A stretch of DNA of 64,000 nucleotides, from contig NC_092525.1 of assembly GCF_037038585.1 (NCBI RefSeq), positions 30,220,367 to 30,284,366 on the forward strand. Direction: 5' to 3'. A program made the position numbers and the translations under genes. How positions within the stretch are numbered: the first letter of the stretch is position 1; each line of letters starts with the position of its first letter. The notes under the pieces are model-generated. The model had not been told where the DNA came from, ran no database searches, and worked only from the letters and a program-made list of their open reading frames with translations. Positions 36,900 to 49,841 of the stretch are shown here, one piece after another. The stretch comes from Patagioenas fasciata. Its lineage: Eukaryota; Chordata; Aves; Columbiformes; Columbidae.

Positions 36900-38150
36900 A
36901 TTTTGAGGAGATTATTACTAATTCAAATATACAAAAGGTATTTGGAATTTGCATCCCAACTTGTAAAGAATAGTTTCAGACTGAACTGGAAAACAACTTC
37001 AAAAAGAATATTAGGAGTATGGGGATAACCCACAAGGAATTGAGAAAAATGGGATTCATTGGCAAAGCCAGAAGTACAGAGGGAAAAGTCAGAATTTTCA
37101 AAAGTCAAGTTGATTCAGACCTGGCAAAAGAAATTAAAACAAATAGTAAAAGGTTTTTCAGCTATATAAAACAAATAGTAAAAGGTTATTCAGCTATCTA
37201 AATTAAAACAAACAAAAGAACAAGGAAAGCCAGTGTGAAGAGAGGATTAAACATCCTAGGTATTGTCTAAAATCTTTGTAAATCATTGTCCTAGTTTCAG
37301 TAAAATGGGAGTAAAACAAGAGGTGGCTAGTGGGCAGACAAGTGCAGAAATGAAAATTACCCCAGGAAGGCCAGAAGGAAAAGTTGAAAGGTTTCAGCTC
37401 TGAGGTCAAAAGGAACAGAAAAATGTCTGTGAAAGTATCACGGAAAAATTGACACATGGAAATACAGGCCTAAGAATAAAGCAAGTTCTGTGTTATGGTA
37501 CTTGGTTAAAGAATAGCCAATGTAGTTTCTGTGTGTTAAAAGATGGAGAATTGATGGGCAGCTATAACTGTTAGTCTCATATCAGCAGCATGCAAAACAT
37601 TGAGAACAAATTTTGAAGTGCAGCTCTATTAAACCAAGGTAAGTATACAATGGAATAAGAGATATTGGGCTATATTGTTAGGGATAGATCATGACACACT
37701 GACAAGGGTTTTTTCTGGCTAATTAATAATGATGTATCATCTACTTACATTAGAATAGTAACATGGATAAGGGACTGGCTAGAAAGGAAATGAGAGTGAG
37801 TAGTGCTCAAAAAAGAGCTTCTGAGCTTTGAGCAGAGCTCGTTGAAGGATCAGTCTTCAGATTCATACCATTTAATATTTTCATTAATGAGCTTGACATA
37901 AATATTAAGAGTGTGTTACAAGAAAGTCGACAGGTACTGTCAATACAGGAAGAACTAGAGCATCATAAAGAACTGACACTGGAATTTAGAATAAAAAAAA
38001 AAAAAGGTAAGAATGAATTTAAAAGTGCAATTAGGAGACTGTACAGCCAAGGGCTGAGGAGAGAATAATGACTGGGAGCTTAATGGTTGGAATTAAGAAA
38101 GGAGATGATTTAGAAATACCAGCTGATCAGAGGGTGATGGTTCCATCAAC
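36900..38150 (+). mobile_element. Decayed non-LTR retrotransposon (CR1-like) reverse-transcriptase remnant
   Basis: At about 37844-37900 a frame reads GSVFRFIPFNIFINELDIN, close to the CR1-clade reverse-transcriptase pattern GSVLGPVLFNIFINDLD. Upstream, 37109-37200 encodes DLAKEIKTNSKRFFSYIKQ, like the NPKKFFSYI stretch that precedes RT in these elements. Other frames between them carry RT-like scraps interrupted by stops and shifts. The catalytic aspartate pair motif is not visible, and the element is far too broken to act. The orientation matches DPYD. Limits are approximate. Confidence 0.6.
37136..37199 (+). repeat. 32-bp tandem duplication inside the LINE remnant
   Basis: The unit AAAACAAATAGTAAAAGG...AGCTATAT (37136-37167) is followed directly by a second copy (37168-37199) differing at about two bases. 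Its near-identity, set against the decay of the surrounding LINE, means the duplication is younger than the element. Confidence 0.85.
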
Positions 38151-40063
38151 TGGATGAGAAAATCTGAATGTGAAAGCATCAGAGTAACTCTCATCATCCA
38201 AGTTGTCACTTCCAGTCTCCTATATACTTTAACGTTTTGGACCATAGGTGACTGATACAACATGCTCAGTTATTCTGTAGAATTTCTGTGCCGATTGCTA
38301 GCTGTTAAAAGTGGATATTCATAGTATGTAGACTAATTGCTTTTAAATCACTTCAGATGCTGTAGTTATGCATGTCATTGAAATGTTCATAGGGAAAAAT
38401 AGTCCTGCCTTCAAATAAGGTTTTGAATAGCGTGCAGTAAATAAGGCTACACACTAAGCATAAACGTTGAAAGGCTATTGATTAGGTGAGCAGTCTGTTC
38501 TGTCTTCTGAGTCAGGCAGTGCTTCTGTGTAAAATAGCATATGATCATATCATTAAAACTGGTGTTTTGTTGCATATGCATGAAAGGACCCAATCCCGTT
38601 TTGAAACAGCAAACATTTTAAAAGCATTTTTGAATTTAAGTGCTTGACTTTGCAATGCCTGTGTTTGTTTTATGGTGGCCTGTATCATCTATGAGTTCTG
38701 CTGTGTTCTCCAACCAGCTCTGTGTATCCTACTTTGACCTTTAATTTCTAAAAACTTTGGTGTGGGAATGAGGCTAATAAACTGGGATTGTCTAAATATT
38801 AGTTTCTGTCCTTTGTTTACCTTTGTGGATCATTTGCAGTTTCTCTTTCTTACATATAATTTGTAGCTGGCAGATGTAGACTGATGCTGTTAAATGTCTT
38901 TTTAAGGTATGTGCTCTGATGCGTTTTCTTTTCACTTGCTACAGATACTCTGCTATGAGGACATCAAATTGCTTTGAGGCTGATTTAGTTATATAAAAAG
39001 TTCTTAGGTAATAACATTTATATGCCCTTCAGAAAGACACGTTTCCTGAACATTTCCTCCATTCTGTAGGGCTTCATCACAGACTGATTTATGTAGTTAT
39101 CTTTTGCTTTAGCATTTCTATTTCTTGACTCCCATTCCAGGACTCCTAATATCCTTAGAGTTTTAGTGCCTTGGATAAGCATTATTTACATCCCCAAATT
39201 AAAAAGACATTTATTTTTCAGATATTGTCATTGGCTGTTTGAAGGAGTCATTAATTGCTGTGAAATAAAAGAGGATTGTCAAGGAAACTGGCTTAATATC
39301 TGTCCTCTTGATACTCAGTTCATCAATACTTTGCAAAGTATGGACTTAATGAGCATTTGTTTCTAACTTTTGAAGGTTGAGCCCAGCAAACTTTTGTTTT
39401 AAAATAAAAGAGAGGGTGGGAGAGAAGCTTCACTTTCTATTCTGTAACATTTGAAGTAATTACAAATCAAAGATATTGAAAATCTTTTAAGCTTGGCTCT
39501 AGAAACTTTAGGAACAAACTTCATTAGTAAACCCACTGCATTTTTGACAATGCTTGGACCATTTTTCTGATCCTGTACAATCTGGAGGCTACCTACTATC
39601 TTTTCTTTAGTGTAAAGTTTTCAGAAGCAACTTTGCAAGAGTGTAAGAAGTCAATGAATCTCCGCCAGTAAGGCATACACAGTAACTATGTAAGAGTTGG
39701 GTGAATTTAACACAAATTTTGATTTCATAAGAAATATTATTTACATTTTATTTCTCAAAGGTTGTAACAGTAGTAGCATTAGTGAACCATAATAAAATAT
39801 AAGCACGTGTTTTATGCACATGGGAGTACCTGACATGGGGACCGCGCATTTCAGAGTATGGGGCCGTTTCTTGTGCTGGAAGAGTAGTCCTGTTGTTGGT
39901 TCTTTCTCTGGAGTTTTACTTTTTCATTTATATTTTCCTCTGCATTTATTTGCTAGTGAACGGACAAACAATGTGAGAAGGATCTTGCATATATTTGTAG
40001 CAATAAGTCTGAAAAGCTCTGTTGCCACCAGAGCTCTAGAAAAGCTGTGGAGAGGTACAGGGC

Positions 40064-40076
40064 GTTGCTAGGCAAC
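40064..40076. promoter_or_regulatory. Palindromic RFX / X-box motif
   Basis: GTTGCTAGGCAAC is a perfect 5-base-arm palindrome with a TAG centre and a good match to the RFX X-box. It is the second RFX-type palindrome in this gene, after 13546-13560. Its role is unknown. Confidence 0.45.
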
Positions 40077-40189
40077 ACCGCATGGCCACAGATAGTATTT
40101 TTCTTTTAATTTATTTATTCTTCAGTTTGAGTGTGTCCTGCTTGGAGCCATTTGGGTAATAGTTAAGCAAGCACATAGAAATCAGAGAG

Positions 40190-40530
40190 CTGCAGGAGTG
40201 GAATAAAGGAATGCAATATAAAAAAATAAGAAAGGAAAAGCCGTGACACATAATGAAACAGACCAAGACACATGAAATAATTAGTAAGGACTAGGGGAAA
40301 AAAGTAAATAAGCATGGAGAAACAGAACAGGAGAGGAAAACACTCAAGTAATGGAGAAAAAAAAAAGATAGGGCACTATTGAAGAAAAATTGAAAATGGA
40401 GAGCTCAAACAGTTTATACACAAGGGAAATAGGGAAACTGCTGCATAAGAATGAGAATTAAAAATCAGAGATAAAAGTGGCTTTGAGAAGAAAAAGGAGA
40501 AATTTGGTAATCATGTTAAAAGAATAATGG
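40190..40530 (+). other. Purine-rich stretch
   Basis: About 340 bases in which the plus strand is strongly enriched in A and G (runs such as GGAGAAAAAAAAAAGATAGGG). No gene or repeat family was recognised. The strand asymmetry is the only notable property. Confidence 0.5.
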
Positions 40531-42490
40531 TTTTTGTTTCTTTTTGCTTTGCAGCCACCCTGCTCTTTCCTATTGCCCTGTTTGCACTTATACAATAGTA
40601 ATAGTGACACTCAGAAGTTGGGGACTGATTAATAAGTCCAATATGTTTTCAAGAGAGAAAAAATAATGTAAAATAAGAGTTTTGGTGTTATTTGGAAAAT
40701 ATTCAGTGTGTATGTTTGAAAATAGCATTTTCAAAACTATGTTATTGTGTTTTATTGTACAATGCAGATGATTATACTGAGGCTACTAGGTTAAGCTCTG
40801 CAGGGAGGGAATGGGTTTTTCATAGTCTCCAAGTTAAACGCATTAAGCAGTGCCAGGTCTGTCCTTTGCAGTGTCCTGGGAACTAAAAGCCCTTCACTTG
40901 CGGTAGCTGAAGCCACTTCTAGACTTGAGTAGCATAGGCATGTGAGGAAAGTGCTGTGACAGAGCCAGTCCTGCTGAGAGACTCAATTTATTAGCTCAGG
41001 ATCTGTGCTACCTAGCCCAAATGTCTTGAGGAACACTGTTTGTGGGACCTGAACCAGACTCCTGAAAGAGTGCTAAGCCTAACTCGTACCAAGGAGCCTT
41101 AAATCCCACTTCTGTTCCAGTGACTCTTGGCTCCATGTCCCTAGTTGCTTGGGAATTGCTGGCAAGGTGCTGGCGTAGTGCTTTGGAGCATGCTTGCATT
41201 GCTCACCTCAGGCTGAACACAGCAATTTTTAAGAGACTGACAGGAAGGGGAATACAGCGGTCTGAGCTGTCTGAAGGCAGGCCAGAAGGTTTTGGGAGAA
41301 GAAAGCTACTTGGGTGGAGACATGAAAGCTTCCCAAGGAGTAAAAACCTTACAGAGAAGACAGTAAATGGGACACAGAACTGTAATATTATAGAAGAGTG
41401 CCTGGTGCCATACTGAGGTATTGGGTTGTTAGGTGCTCTTCTCTCTAAAATGCTAAATGGAACCGAGACCTGAGGCTATATATATCCTGGATGTTGTTTT
41501 CAAGCTGCATGTGAATAAACAGCATTACAGCAGTATTCTCCTAATGCTCTTTCTAATGTTCACCGTGAAAAAAAATTTTGAATGCCCTACTGACAAATGT
41601 AGCTACACATAAACCCTGTTCATTTCTGTGTATAGGAAAGTTCTTGTTCATGTCATTTCTTACAGAAAAGAGACTGATACCATTTATTGCCTTAGATTTG
41701 TATTGAGAGATTCTCAAGCTTATTAAACATGCATGGTATCTTATTCAAAGAAAATTACAACTTATTTGAGCAGTTTTCCCTCAGTTTTGATTATGTCTGT
41801 GTCTGTAAATAGATGACACAACAGATGGTGATAACTTCATAGGATCTGCAACAATTGTAATAGCCCCATGCCTCTGATTTTCTGAATTTTTTTTGAGAGG
41901 AAAAAATATTTTACAGCAACAGTGTTTGTACTGGCCTACTTTGTTGTGTTCACCCCCACCCCGCGACTTGACTTTCCTCCTCCTTAGCAATGAGTGTAAG
42001 CTTTCGTTTTGACTAACTTGGCTTGATGCATGATATTTAAAGATATGTAACTGTGTTGACTGTTAAACAGTTTTGGCTCCCAGTGAACCAATTTAGTGGT
42101 TCTTTGTGCTTTCCAGTTGTTTCTTCTTCCTTTTCTTTTTTTTCCTTCTTCCCACTTCCATTTGTTTCTTCTGACTTTGTATGCATTATGGTCTGAGGTC
42201 ACTGTCTTGCTGTATGTGGACTGTCTAGTTTTACAAGAAGGTTTTAGGTACCAGTCGAGTGATGAGCATAGTAAAAAATGCCTACAAATATAGTAGTCTT
42301 TTCAGTATTTTTCTTTATGGTATTTTGGGGAAAAAAAAAAAAAAGACAGCAAGTTTTCCTCTGATTTAGCTATTTTAGATAGCAATTACTATAAAATGTA
42401 TTTAAATGCTTGACTTTCCTGAAAAATCTCAGTAAAAGGACATGTCTTTCGAATCTCAAAGAAAACGGAAATAAAGGAGAAATTACAGCC

Positions 42491-42552
42491 TAGTTTTTGG
42501 TTTTTTGCTGGTTTTGTGTGTGTGTGTTTTTGTTTTGTTTGTTTGTTTGTTC
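42491..42552. repeat. T/G-rich simple repeat with a short (GT)n
   Basis: A TTTTGG/TTTTG stretch with a GT run at about 42515-42526 and then GTTT units to 42551. It is the complement-strand form of the A/C-rich tracts seen elsewhere in the window. Confidence 0.75.
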
Positions 42553-43648
42553 AACTCAAACTATTTTATTAATATGATTCTATGACTTGTCAACTGACAT
42601 GTCCTGCTATCATCTACAGTTACTTGAGAGTCAACATGTAGTTTAAAACATAAGAGCTGAGGTAATGTTTTGTCGGTGCTTGCGTATGGTGTTCCTAGTT
42701 AATGAATGAGCTTCAGATTATTTTGAGTCAAATAATTCTTCAGTTTTTTGTGAGGAATGATAGTGATGGAGAATCTGATAGAAAATGCCGTAACGCAATG
42801 GCATGAGGGTCTTAATACAAGGGTTGTGCTCTACTGGCTGCAGTCTTTTTCCTAATTCTCATTCCTTTGACTCAGGGATATGGTTCTCAAGCAAACTTAA
42901 TATTTCCAGTTATTCCTCTGGGGAAATCTAGTCTCAATTTCATATTTGGCTTTGTCTGTGGTAAGCACCCTGAACTGTCACATGAGGAAATTTGTTTCAT
43001 TGCTATCTAAGTGATCTTTTATGCTGTGATACTGCTTTTCAGATAGCATGGTAAACCAGAACAGAAGTGTATATACTCTTTTCTTGATAACTCACCAAGT
43101 TAGAGGATGGGATCTTAATAGTATTTTTTGTGGAATTGTTTCAGTTTTTTGCAAAGAAAATTTGGAGGAAAGATGCTCCTTTATGAAGACTTGGCCAGTG
43201 AGTATAGTGACATATAGCCACATATGGTTATGGCAAGAAATATCATTCATTTCAGCACTGATGTATTGTTCGTTCTGAACTGTCACTGTTTTGTTCAACT
43301 AAGCTAAGCAGAGAATGGCATTTTTCTCTCCCTTCCTGCAGGACCGAAATGTTGGGTTGCTTGGAGCCCTGAAGTCATAGATCCTACTGTATTTTCTGTA
43401 TATGAGTCTAGTTGCTTAGTATTGTCACCAGGTCTTCGGCACTTTGCCTTGTATTTAGCTTCTTTTCAGGCTTCTTCCGAGGGATTTAATGACTGTTTTA
43501 TGTAAGTCTTTCCATTGCTGGTGAAAATTGGGAGTACACAATTTACTAAGTAGTACATGGAATGTGGTTTAGCTGTTGCATGTGTTTCTATAACTGTCAG
43601 TAGAAAGACATGATCTGGAAGATTAGAAGGACCTTGGCAGGACCTTGC

Positions 43649-44244
43649 TGTTGTGGCTTAACCCCAGCTGGCAACTAAGCACCATGCAGCCTCTCGCTCA
43701 CTCCCCATATCCAGTGAGATGGGGGAGAGAATTGGAAGGGTAGAAGTGAGAAAACTCATGGGTTGAGATAAAGGAAGTTTAATAGGTAAGGCAAAAACCA
43801 TGCATATGAGCAAAGCAAAACAAGGGATTCATTCACTACTTCCCATGGGGCTGGCAGGTGTTCAGCCATCTCCAGGAACACTGGGCTCCATCATGTATAG
43901 AGGTTACCTTGGAAGACAAACACCATCACTCTAAACGTCTCTGCTTTGTTCTTCTTCCTTCAGCTTTATATACTGAGCATGACATCATATGTTATGGAAT
44001 AGCCCTTTGGTCAGTTGAGGTCAGCTGTCCCAGCTGTGTCCCCTCCCATGTCCTTGTGCACCCCCAACCGGCTCCTGGTGGGGTGGTGTGAGAGACAGAA
44101 AAGGCCTGGGCTCTGTGTAAGCACTGCTCAGCGGTAACTGAAACATCCCTGTGTTATCAACACTGTCACCAGCACAAATCCAAACCAACCCTAGACCAGC
44201 TACTGTGAACAAAAATTAACTCTATCCCAGCCAAAACCAGAACA
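43649..44244 (-). mobile_element. ERVL-like solo LTR, antisense to DPYD
   Basis: A 596-bp element beginning TGTTGTGGCT and ending CCAGAACA on the plus strand, flanked by a perfect 5-bp duplication CTTGC (43644-43648 and 44245-44249). On the minus strand it has a TATA box TATATAAAG (about 43964-43972), then the polyA signal ATTAAA (plus-strand TTTAAT at 43778-43783). A CRE/AP-1-like TGACATCA lies at 43980-43987 in U3. The sequence resembles a common solo-LTR family of neoavian genomes (from memory). A 5-bp duplication fits ERVL-type integrases. No internal viral genes remain. Open frames over it are chance. Confidence 0.88.
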
Positions 44245-47200
44245 CTTGCCTAGTCAGTTCTCATAGATATTTGGGAAAGAAGCTTATGCAAAATCATGAG
44301 AAACAGCTTAGGCAGATTAGCTTCTGCAGAATTGGTTGGGAAAATTGTGTCCTTTTGTATGGCTTATTTTTTAGATAATGAGGCAGCTACAAAGAAGGTG
44401 CAGTGCATGGTGAACCTTGAAAGAAGATGTTTTGTTGTGGCCCTTCTGAAAAATACTATTGTTGGAGAATACAGTGTGTCTTGTAAGAGATGAGAGATGG
44501 CATCTTGGGCTGAGGAAGCAAAGCTGCTACATGTACTATGCTTTTATTCCTCTACATAGGGCTGGTCTGTGTTTTTTCAGGATGCCATTTAAGCATTTTG
44601 TTGTAACTTTAATTTTTGAAAAGCTCTTATATTTAAAAATTCTTTACCAGCGCATGAAAAAGAAGAGGGAACCTGTAAGCTGGTACTCTCAAATATGTGG
44701 GCTTAGAAGCCAATTGACCAAAAATTTAAGGAACTAAAAAAGCAGGGGCTTTTGGGTATGTGTTTTTTATTATGCTCTTTGTTGAAGGTCAAGAACATAA
44801 TCTGTTCTTCAGGAGTACAGTTCTACCTGCATTTTAAAGATTCTTGCTTTTTTTTCTCAAGGTTATGAGCTCTGTAAATGTTAATTCTCAATATTAGTCT
44901 GGTCTTTACCTACATAGTCTCATTTTATTTAATCTCCATGAATCAGGGGAATATTTGCTGAAGCGGAGTAAAGAGTCTCAAGGGAAAAGTGAGCTAGGTT
45001 GAGGTATGGGAAGGTACTGTGAGGGGAGGAAGTACAGCATTTGGGATGCTTAAAGAATTAAATTGTAAATGTATGCTATGCATACCAAAGATTCAGAAGA
45101 TTCAACCGTCCAGAAAGGATCCCAGACAGGACCTCTAACTTCTGTGAAGGCTCTCACGTAGTGCTCAGGCTCTCCGATAGGATGAAGGCAGGACTGCAGC
45201 TGCATTAAAAAATAAAAAGTATCTGGATGAAAATTGTTGAATTCTAAGAGAGGATGTATATTCCCCGCTACAGAGCCCGTTCCCATACAGGAAAGCAGCC
45301 TTGAAAGTGTCCCTTTCAGATGCAGAGGGATCAAGTAGCTTTTTGCCGATTCCTCCCATTCATCTACTGATGAAGTTCAAAATGTGTTCTAGGAAGAGAA
45401 GGAAAAAAGTGGGAGAGGCAAAAGTTTTCCTTCCTTTATGTTCTCAACATTTTCTCTGTCTTTTAAAGCTGAGTCACAAGGGGAGGAGCATTATAAAATG
45501 TCCTCTCTAGTGGCACCACCCGCATTCTCTGCTCCTTTGTTATTTCCAGTTGTGCCTCCGCTGTCTTGCATATCTTTTGTAGCTTTTTATTCTTTTCTTT
45601 TGAGTTCTTTGGTCTACTATTCTTTGTGTTGCATGCTTGGTCCTTTCAGAATGTCTTTTCTCATCTTTCCTGTATCACTGCTATCTGATGTGTTATCCAT
45701 TGCCAAAACACGTGGTGTCTACATCTGCTCTGACAACAGCAGGTTGAATGCAAGCAAGATACCGTACCCTTATGTGAACATTGAGAGGCTGTTATAAATT
45801 TGCTCCTTGAAATTCATGCATGAAACAGCATGAAAAGGAAGTTAGCAGGATGCCATCCAAGATTGGAAGATCTTGGTAAAATTGCAAACTAAAGTATTAT
45901 GTGTGTTCAACAAGTAATTAGCTTTTATATAATTACCTGTCTTTAAGGATTAAGTGCATCATATTTTAAACTGGGAAAACATGAAAAAAATCCAAAATTG
46001 TCTGCTTCCATCTCAGAATTCCCACTTACATTGACGGTATTTCTGGTAATGAATAACAAAAAACACACTTGCAGTTTCAGAAAATATCTCATGCATTGGA
46101 GTTTCCTGGTATCAGTCCTGTTTTAGCAATATATTCCTGTTTGTGGAGAAAATGTGATAATTGTGTTTGAGTTTGCATGTGCACTGTTTTTAATGCTTTA
46201 AAAATCATATTCCTCTTAAAAAAACTGAGAAAAATTAGCATGGTTATGCTAATTAGGAACCGATTATAGCCACCCACAATTCTATGTCATATTTTTCCTA
46301 TGGATTTTTATTTGATTACTGACAGACCTGGTTTTCTGTTGGAAGTCTGCTGGTTTTGATGTATTAATATCTATATTTTTCAAGGAGCCTGTCTGGCCAA
46401 TATGGCTGTATCACATAATGAAAAAATTGCTATAACAAATGTTCATGTATTATGAATGACATGCTGTCAAATGTTATGTAAATACCTGAGGGCTCAATAT
46501 ACTTTCTGCAGATATTAGGAATATATACTTATTTTAAAAAATACCAATTTTTCCTTTGTGAACAGCTGGTCAGGTATCAATTTTAAGCTGCTTCTGCCCC
46601 TGTTTGGAATAAGAGCACCTTGAGAATTAATCACAGCAAATAGAAAGGAGGAATTTAGCAGGTAGATATTGCATAAATCATAATATCTTACAGTTAGGAT
46701 TAAAGAATCCTTTTACTTGTTTAGTTTTTAAGAATACTCTTAGATAAAATCCATTGGCAAATACCATTGGTTTTGTTTAGTTGCTCAATATAAAGATAGT
46801 TTAAGGGGGCTTCATGTATGGAATACAGCTGTTGGGTACTGAATAACTTCAATGAATCTTAGCATCAATATTAGAATAAATGCAATATTTGTAAGCCATT
46901 TTATCCTATAGCAGATGGGTGCTTAAGTCTGTGAGAGAGGATCAATGGAACCATTTAGCTTTTTGTATTGTTTCAGTGTAGAAAGAGAGTCTGTTCTAAA
47001 TCAAGAAAGAATTCTGCTAAGAATATTTAGATTTAGTTGGAATAAAGCACAGTATTATATAAGTTCACATCGAAAGTACTAGCTGTGCTATTCCAAAATC
47101 ATAACAATTGTCTGTTAGTCTGTTTTTAATAATTTTTCTTTGGCGTGTAATCCTGTTTAATTAGATTCTACTCTCTCTGTTGTTTCAAGATTCCATAAAC

Positions 47201-49817
47201 TAGAGTCTTATATACCAGCTGCTAAAGCAGGAGTTACTGTCTAAATGATATTCACAATGAGTATTTGGAAGGTTTACAATTATACCCTTGCTAATAAATT
47301 GTGCTATTTTCCCCAACAGTTTTAAGTGCTAATCTTCAGAAGGCATTTTAAAATTAGCTAAAATTCTGTCAAGAGATTTACAAAAATTGTTAGCATGAAG
47401 ATAATTATGTCACAGTCCTTGGACTCCATCTCTGATTGTGTGCATAAATCAGAAAATGTCAGCTGTGTTTTCCCTTAATAATTATCCTTGCAGCAATATA
47501 TTACAGTTTAGATTACTATTATAATGTTGCTTTAGGTTTATAAAACACAAGTTAGTTATTTCTAAAGTTTTCTGCTGATGAAATAATTCACATTTCCAGA
47601 ATAACAAGTGATTATTGGTATTAATATTTTTTATATTAATAAGGAAATCAATATGGAAATAAGCATTCTACATTTTTAAACAGTCCCCTGAAGAAATCAG
47701 CTTTTTGTTACAACTTTGTTAAAGGACATCAATTCTACATATGATGAACATTTTCAAAAGAGCTAGCTGATGTGATCAGCCTTGTGGCATGTGTGGGAGT
47801 TACAGGAGATTCTATAGATCCCCAACAGTTTTGGCAATCTGTTGTTGGAACCTATCTCCTTAAAGGTAACTAATTGATATATCAGAGGGAGCTACCACAT
47901 CTTGCAGAACTTGCACCAGGTTGTCTCATTTTAAGCACTCAGAAATCTAGGTAAAATACATTTAATATGCACATTTTAAAATTTGGCTACATAAACATTA
48001 GAAAATTAAGACATGATATGCTCTGTAGGAACCTTTTTTTTTGTGGACCATATAGGAGAAAACAGGAGAAAAATTAATTAGTTTTTGCATTAGCAGCAAT
48101 TATAAATACAAACCAAAGAGGTGAGAGCTGTTCCATCTTTCAATTGCTGTATGTTACTGATATTTAATACACAGAGAACATTTGACAGTAAAAATGTGAG
48201 ATTTGCTTTCACAAATGTTTGGAAAAAACTCAGGCTTTCTAAGAAAATTCTCTAAAACCATGTGGAAGCAATGAGTTCCAAGAATTCGTCAATCCTATTT
48301 ACTTAAAAACTTCTTTCATGGAAGAGCAATGGTATTTTAAGTAAGGCTTTTGATTTGGCAGTGTATCAACTAGGATAAGAGATCTACTCAATTTGAGTGA
48401 TGCGGCTGCCTTAGAATAGATCTTATGCTGTTGTCAGATCAAAAGATTTTATTTCTCAACTATCTCAAAACGTGTGTAAGACATTATATGTAATACTAAG
48501 ACTTTCGAAAGTCTTATGTGAAGTATTTCAGGATAGAGTTAAAGTAGCAGGAAATGGCTTAGTGTGATCCCACTCCAGTTTGACTGGATGGGAGATTTAA
48601 GGTTCATTTCAATGGAAGTGCAGTCACTTCTATCAGTACTGTATTGCAGAACGAGCAAGTTTGAGTTATGGTCTTCTCAGAAATGTGATTTTAGGCCTGT
48701 CGTGTCAGAGCAGAGGCAGCAATGCTTTAGTGATTTAGGGAGATCCTCAGTGGTGGCACCAGGCAATAGACTGCTTTTGGTTTCTGAGCTACTTCTGCAA
48801 AGTTTTGCATTTGACCCAAGAGGCCAAATCACAAATTGTTTTCCAAATGGCTAAGTCAAGAAACAAGGGCTTTTCCACCTGAGACAAAAACATATGCAAG
48901 AAAGCTAAGCTGGTGAATTTTTAGAGATGTGTTTTTAAAAGCATAACTTCACTTTTGCCAGGATCGTAGGCTTTATTTAAAACCAGAGTGATTATCTAGA
49001 TTCTCCAGTTATGTGAGCCAGCTTGGTACTTCAACCAGTGTCAAAGAGGAGGAGTACTTTGGACTCGGTAGTTGCTGGCTTTCCTCAGACTGTTATAATA
49101 TGATAAAGTTTATGTCATTATATTATTAGTATTGTTACTTACCATAACTGAAAATAGAGAATTATGAGTACATAGTCCTTGCTTCCAAAGCTTGCAGTTT
49201 ATTTTATTAACAAGAATAAAGTGCAGTGGGAAAAAAGTCATATTCTTGTGGTTATGGGAGAAAAAGCTTTTCAATTTGTTCATTAATCTTTTTCCCTCAT
49301 CTTCATATGTTCAACGTTCATGTTTCTCATTTCTGATTAGATGTTCCACCAATATGCTGTGTGTGATGCCACAGATATCTGTCTACATCTCCCTTTTCAA
49401 CTAGTTGTCATGTAGTTTTAGTTCATAAAATGTATGATAATTAAATCATTTATTGATATATAAAATCTCTTCCCTGCTCTCTTGCTTTTTAGTTCATTTA
49501 AAAACCTCAAAGTATTTATGCTAGCATCCTTTAAGAAGCAATATTTAGACTTTTGTGGCTTTTTGACATGCAATGGTAGTTTGACTTATGATGGCCATGT
49601 CCCTGATCACATCTTTGTACTTATTTTTCCTCCTGAACTTCTCAAAGGTGATGTTTAGTTTAGTATCATACAGCACTATAGATCTGCCAACAGCGATAAC
49701 ATATAGAGTACTATATAATTATTAAATCATAGAGTTAAAACTTCTAGACTTTATCTATACCTACAGAAAATCACTTGGCAGTAAGCCACCAGATCCATTT
49801 TTTTTTCATTGCTTGTG

Positions 49818-49841
49818 TTTTTTTTTTTTTTTTTTTTTTTT
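49818..49841. repeat. Poly-T run (T24)
   Basis: Twenty-four T in a row, which would be a poly-A tail on the minus strand. It borders the antisense open stretches at 49842-51300. It also creates the phenylalanine run in the open frame 49809-50312, which is not a gene. Confidence 0.85.

Noticed and set aside
44960-45800. Overlapping 90-119-codon frames on both strands
   Set aside because: No known domain, composition like the local pyrimidine-rich DNA, and no exon-like boundaries.
47619-47640. AT-only hairpin TTAATAT/ATATTAA
   Set aside because: Such palindromes are common in AT-rich intron and carry no other support.
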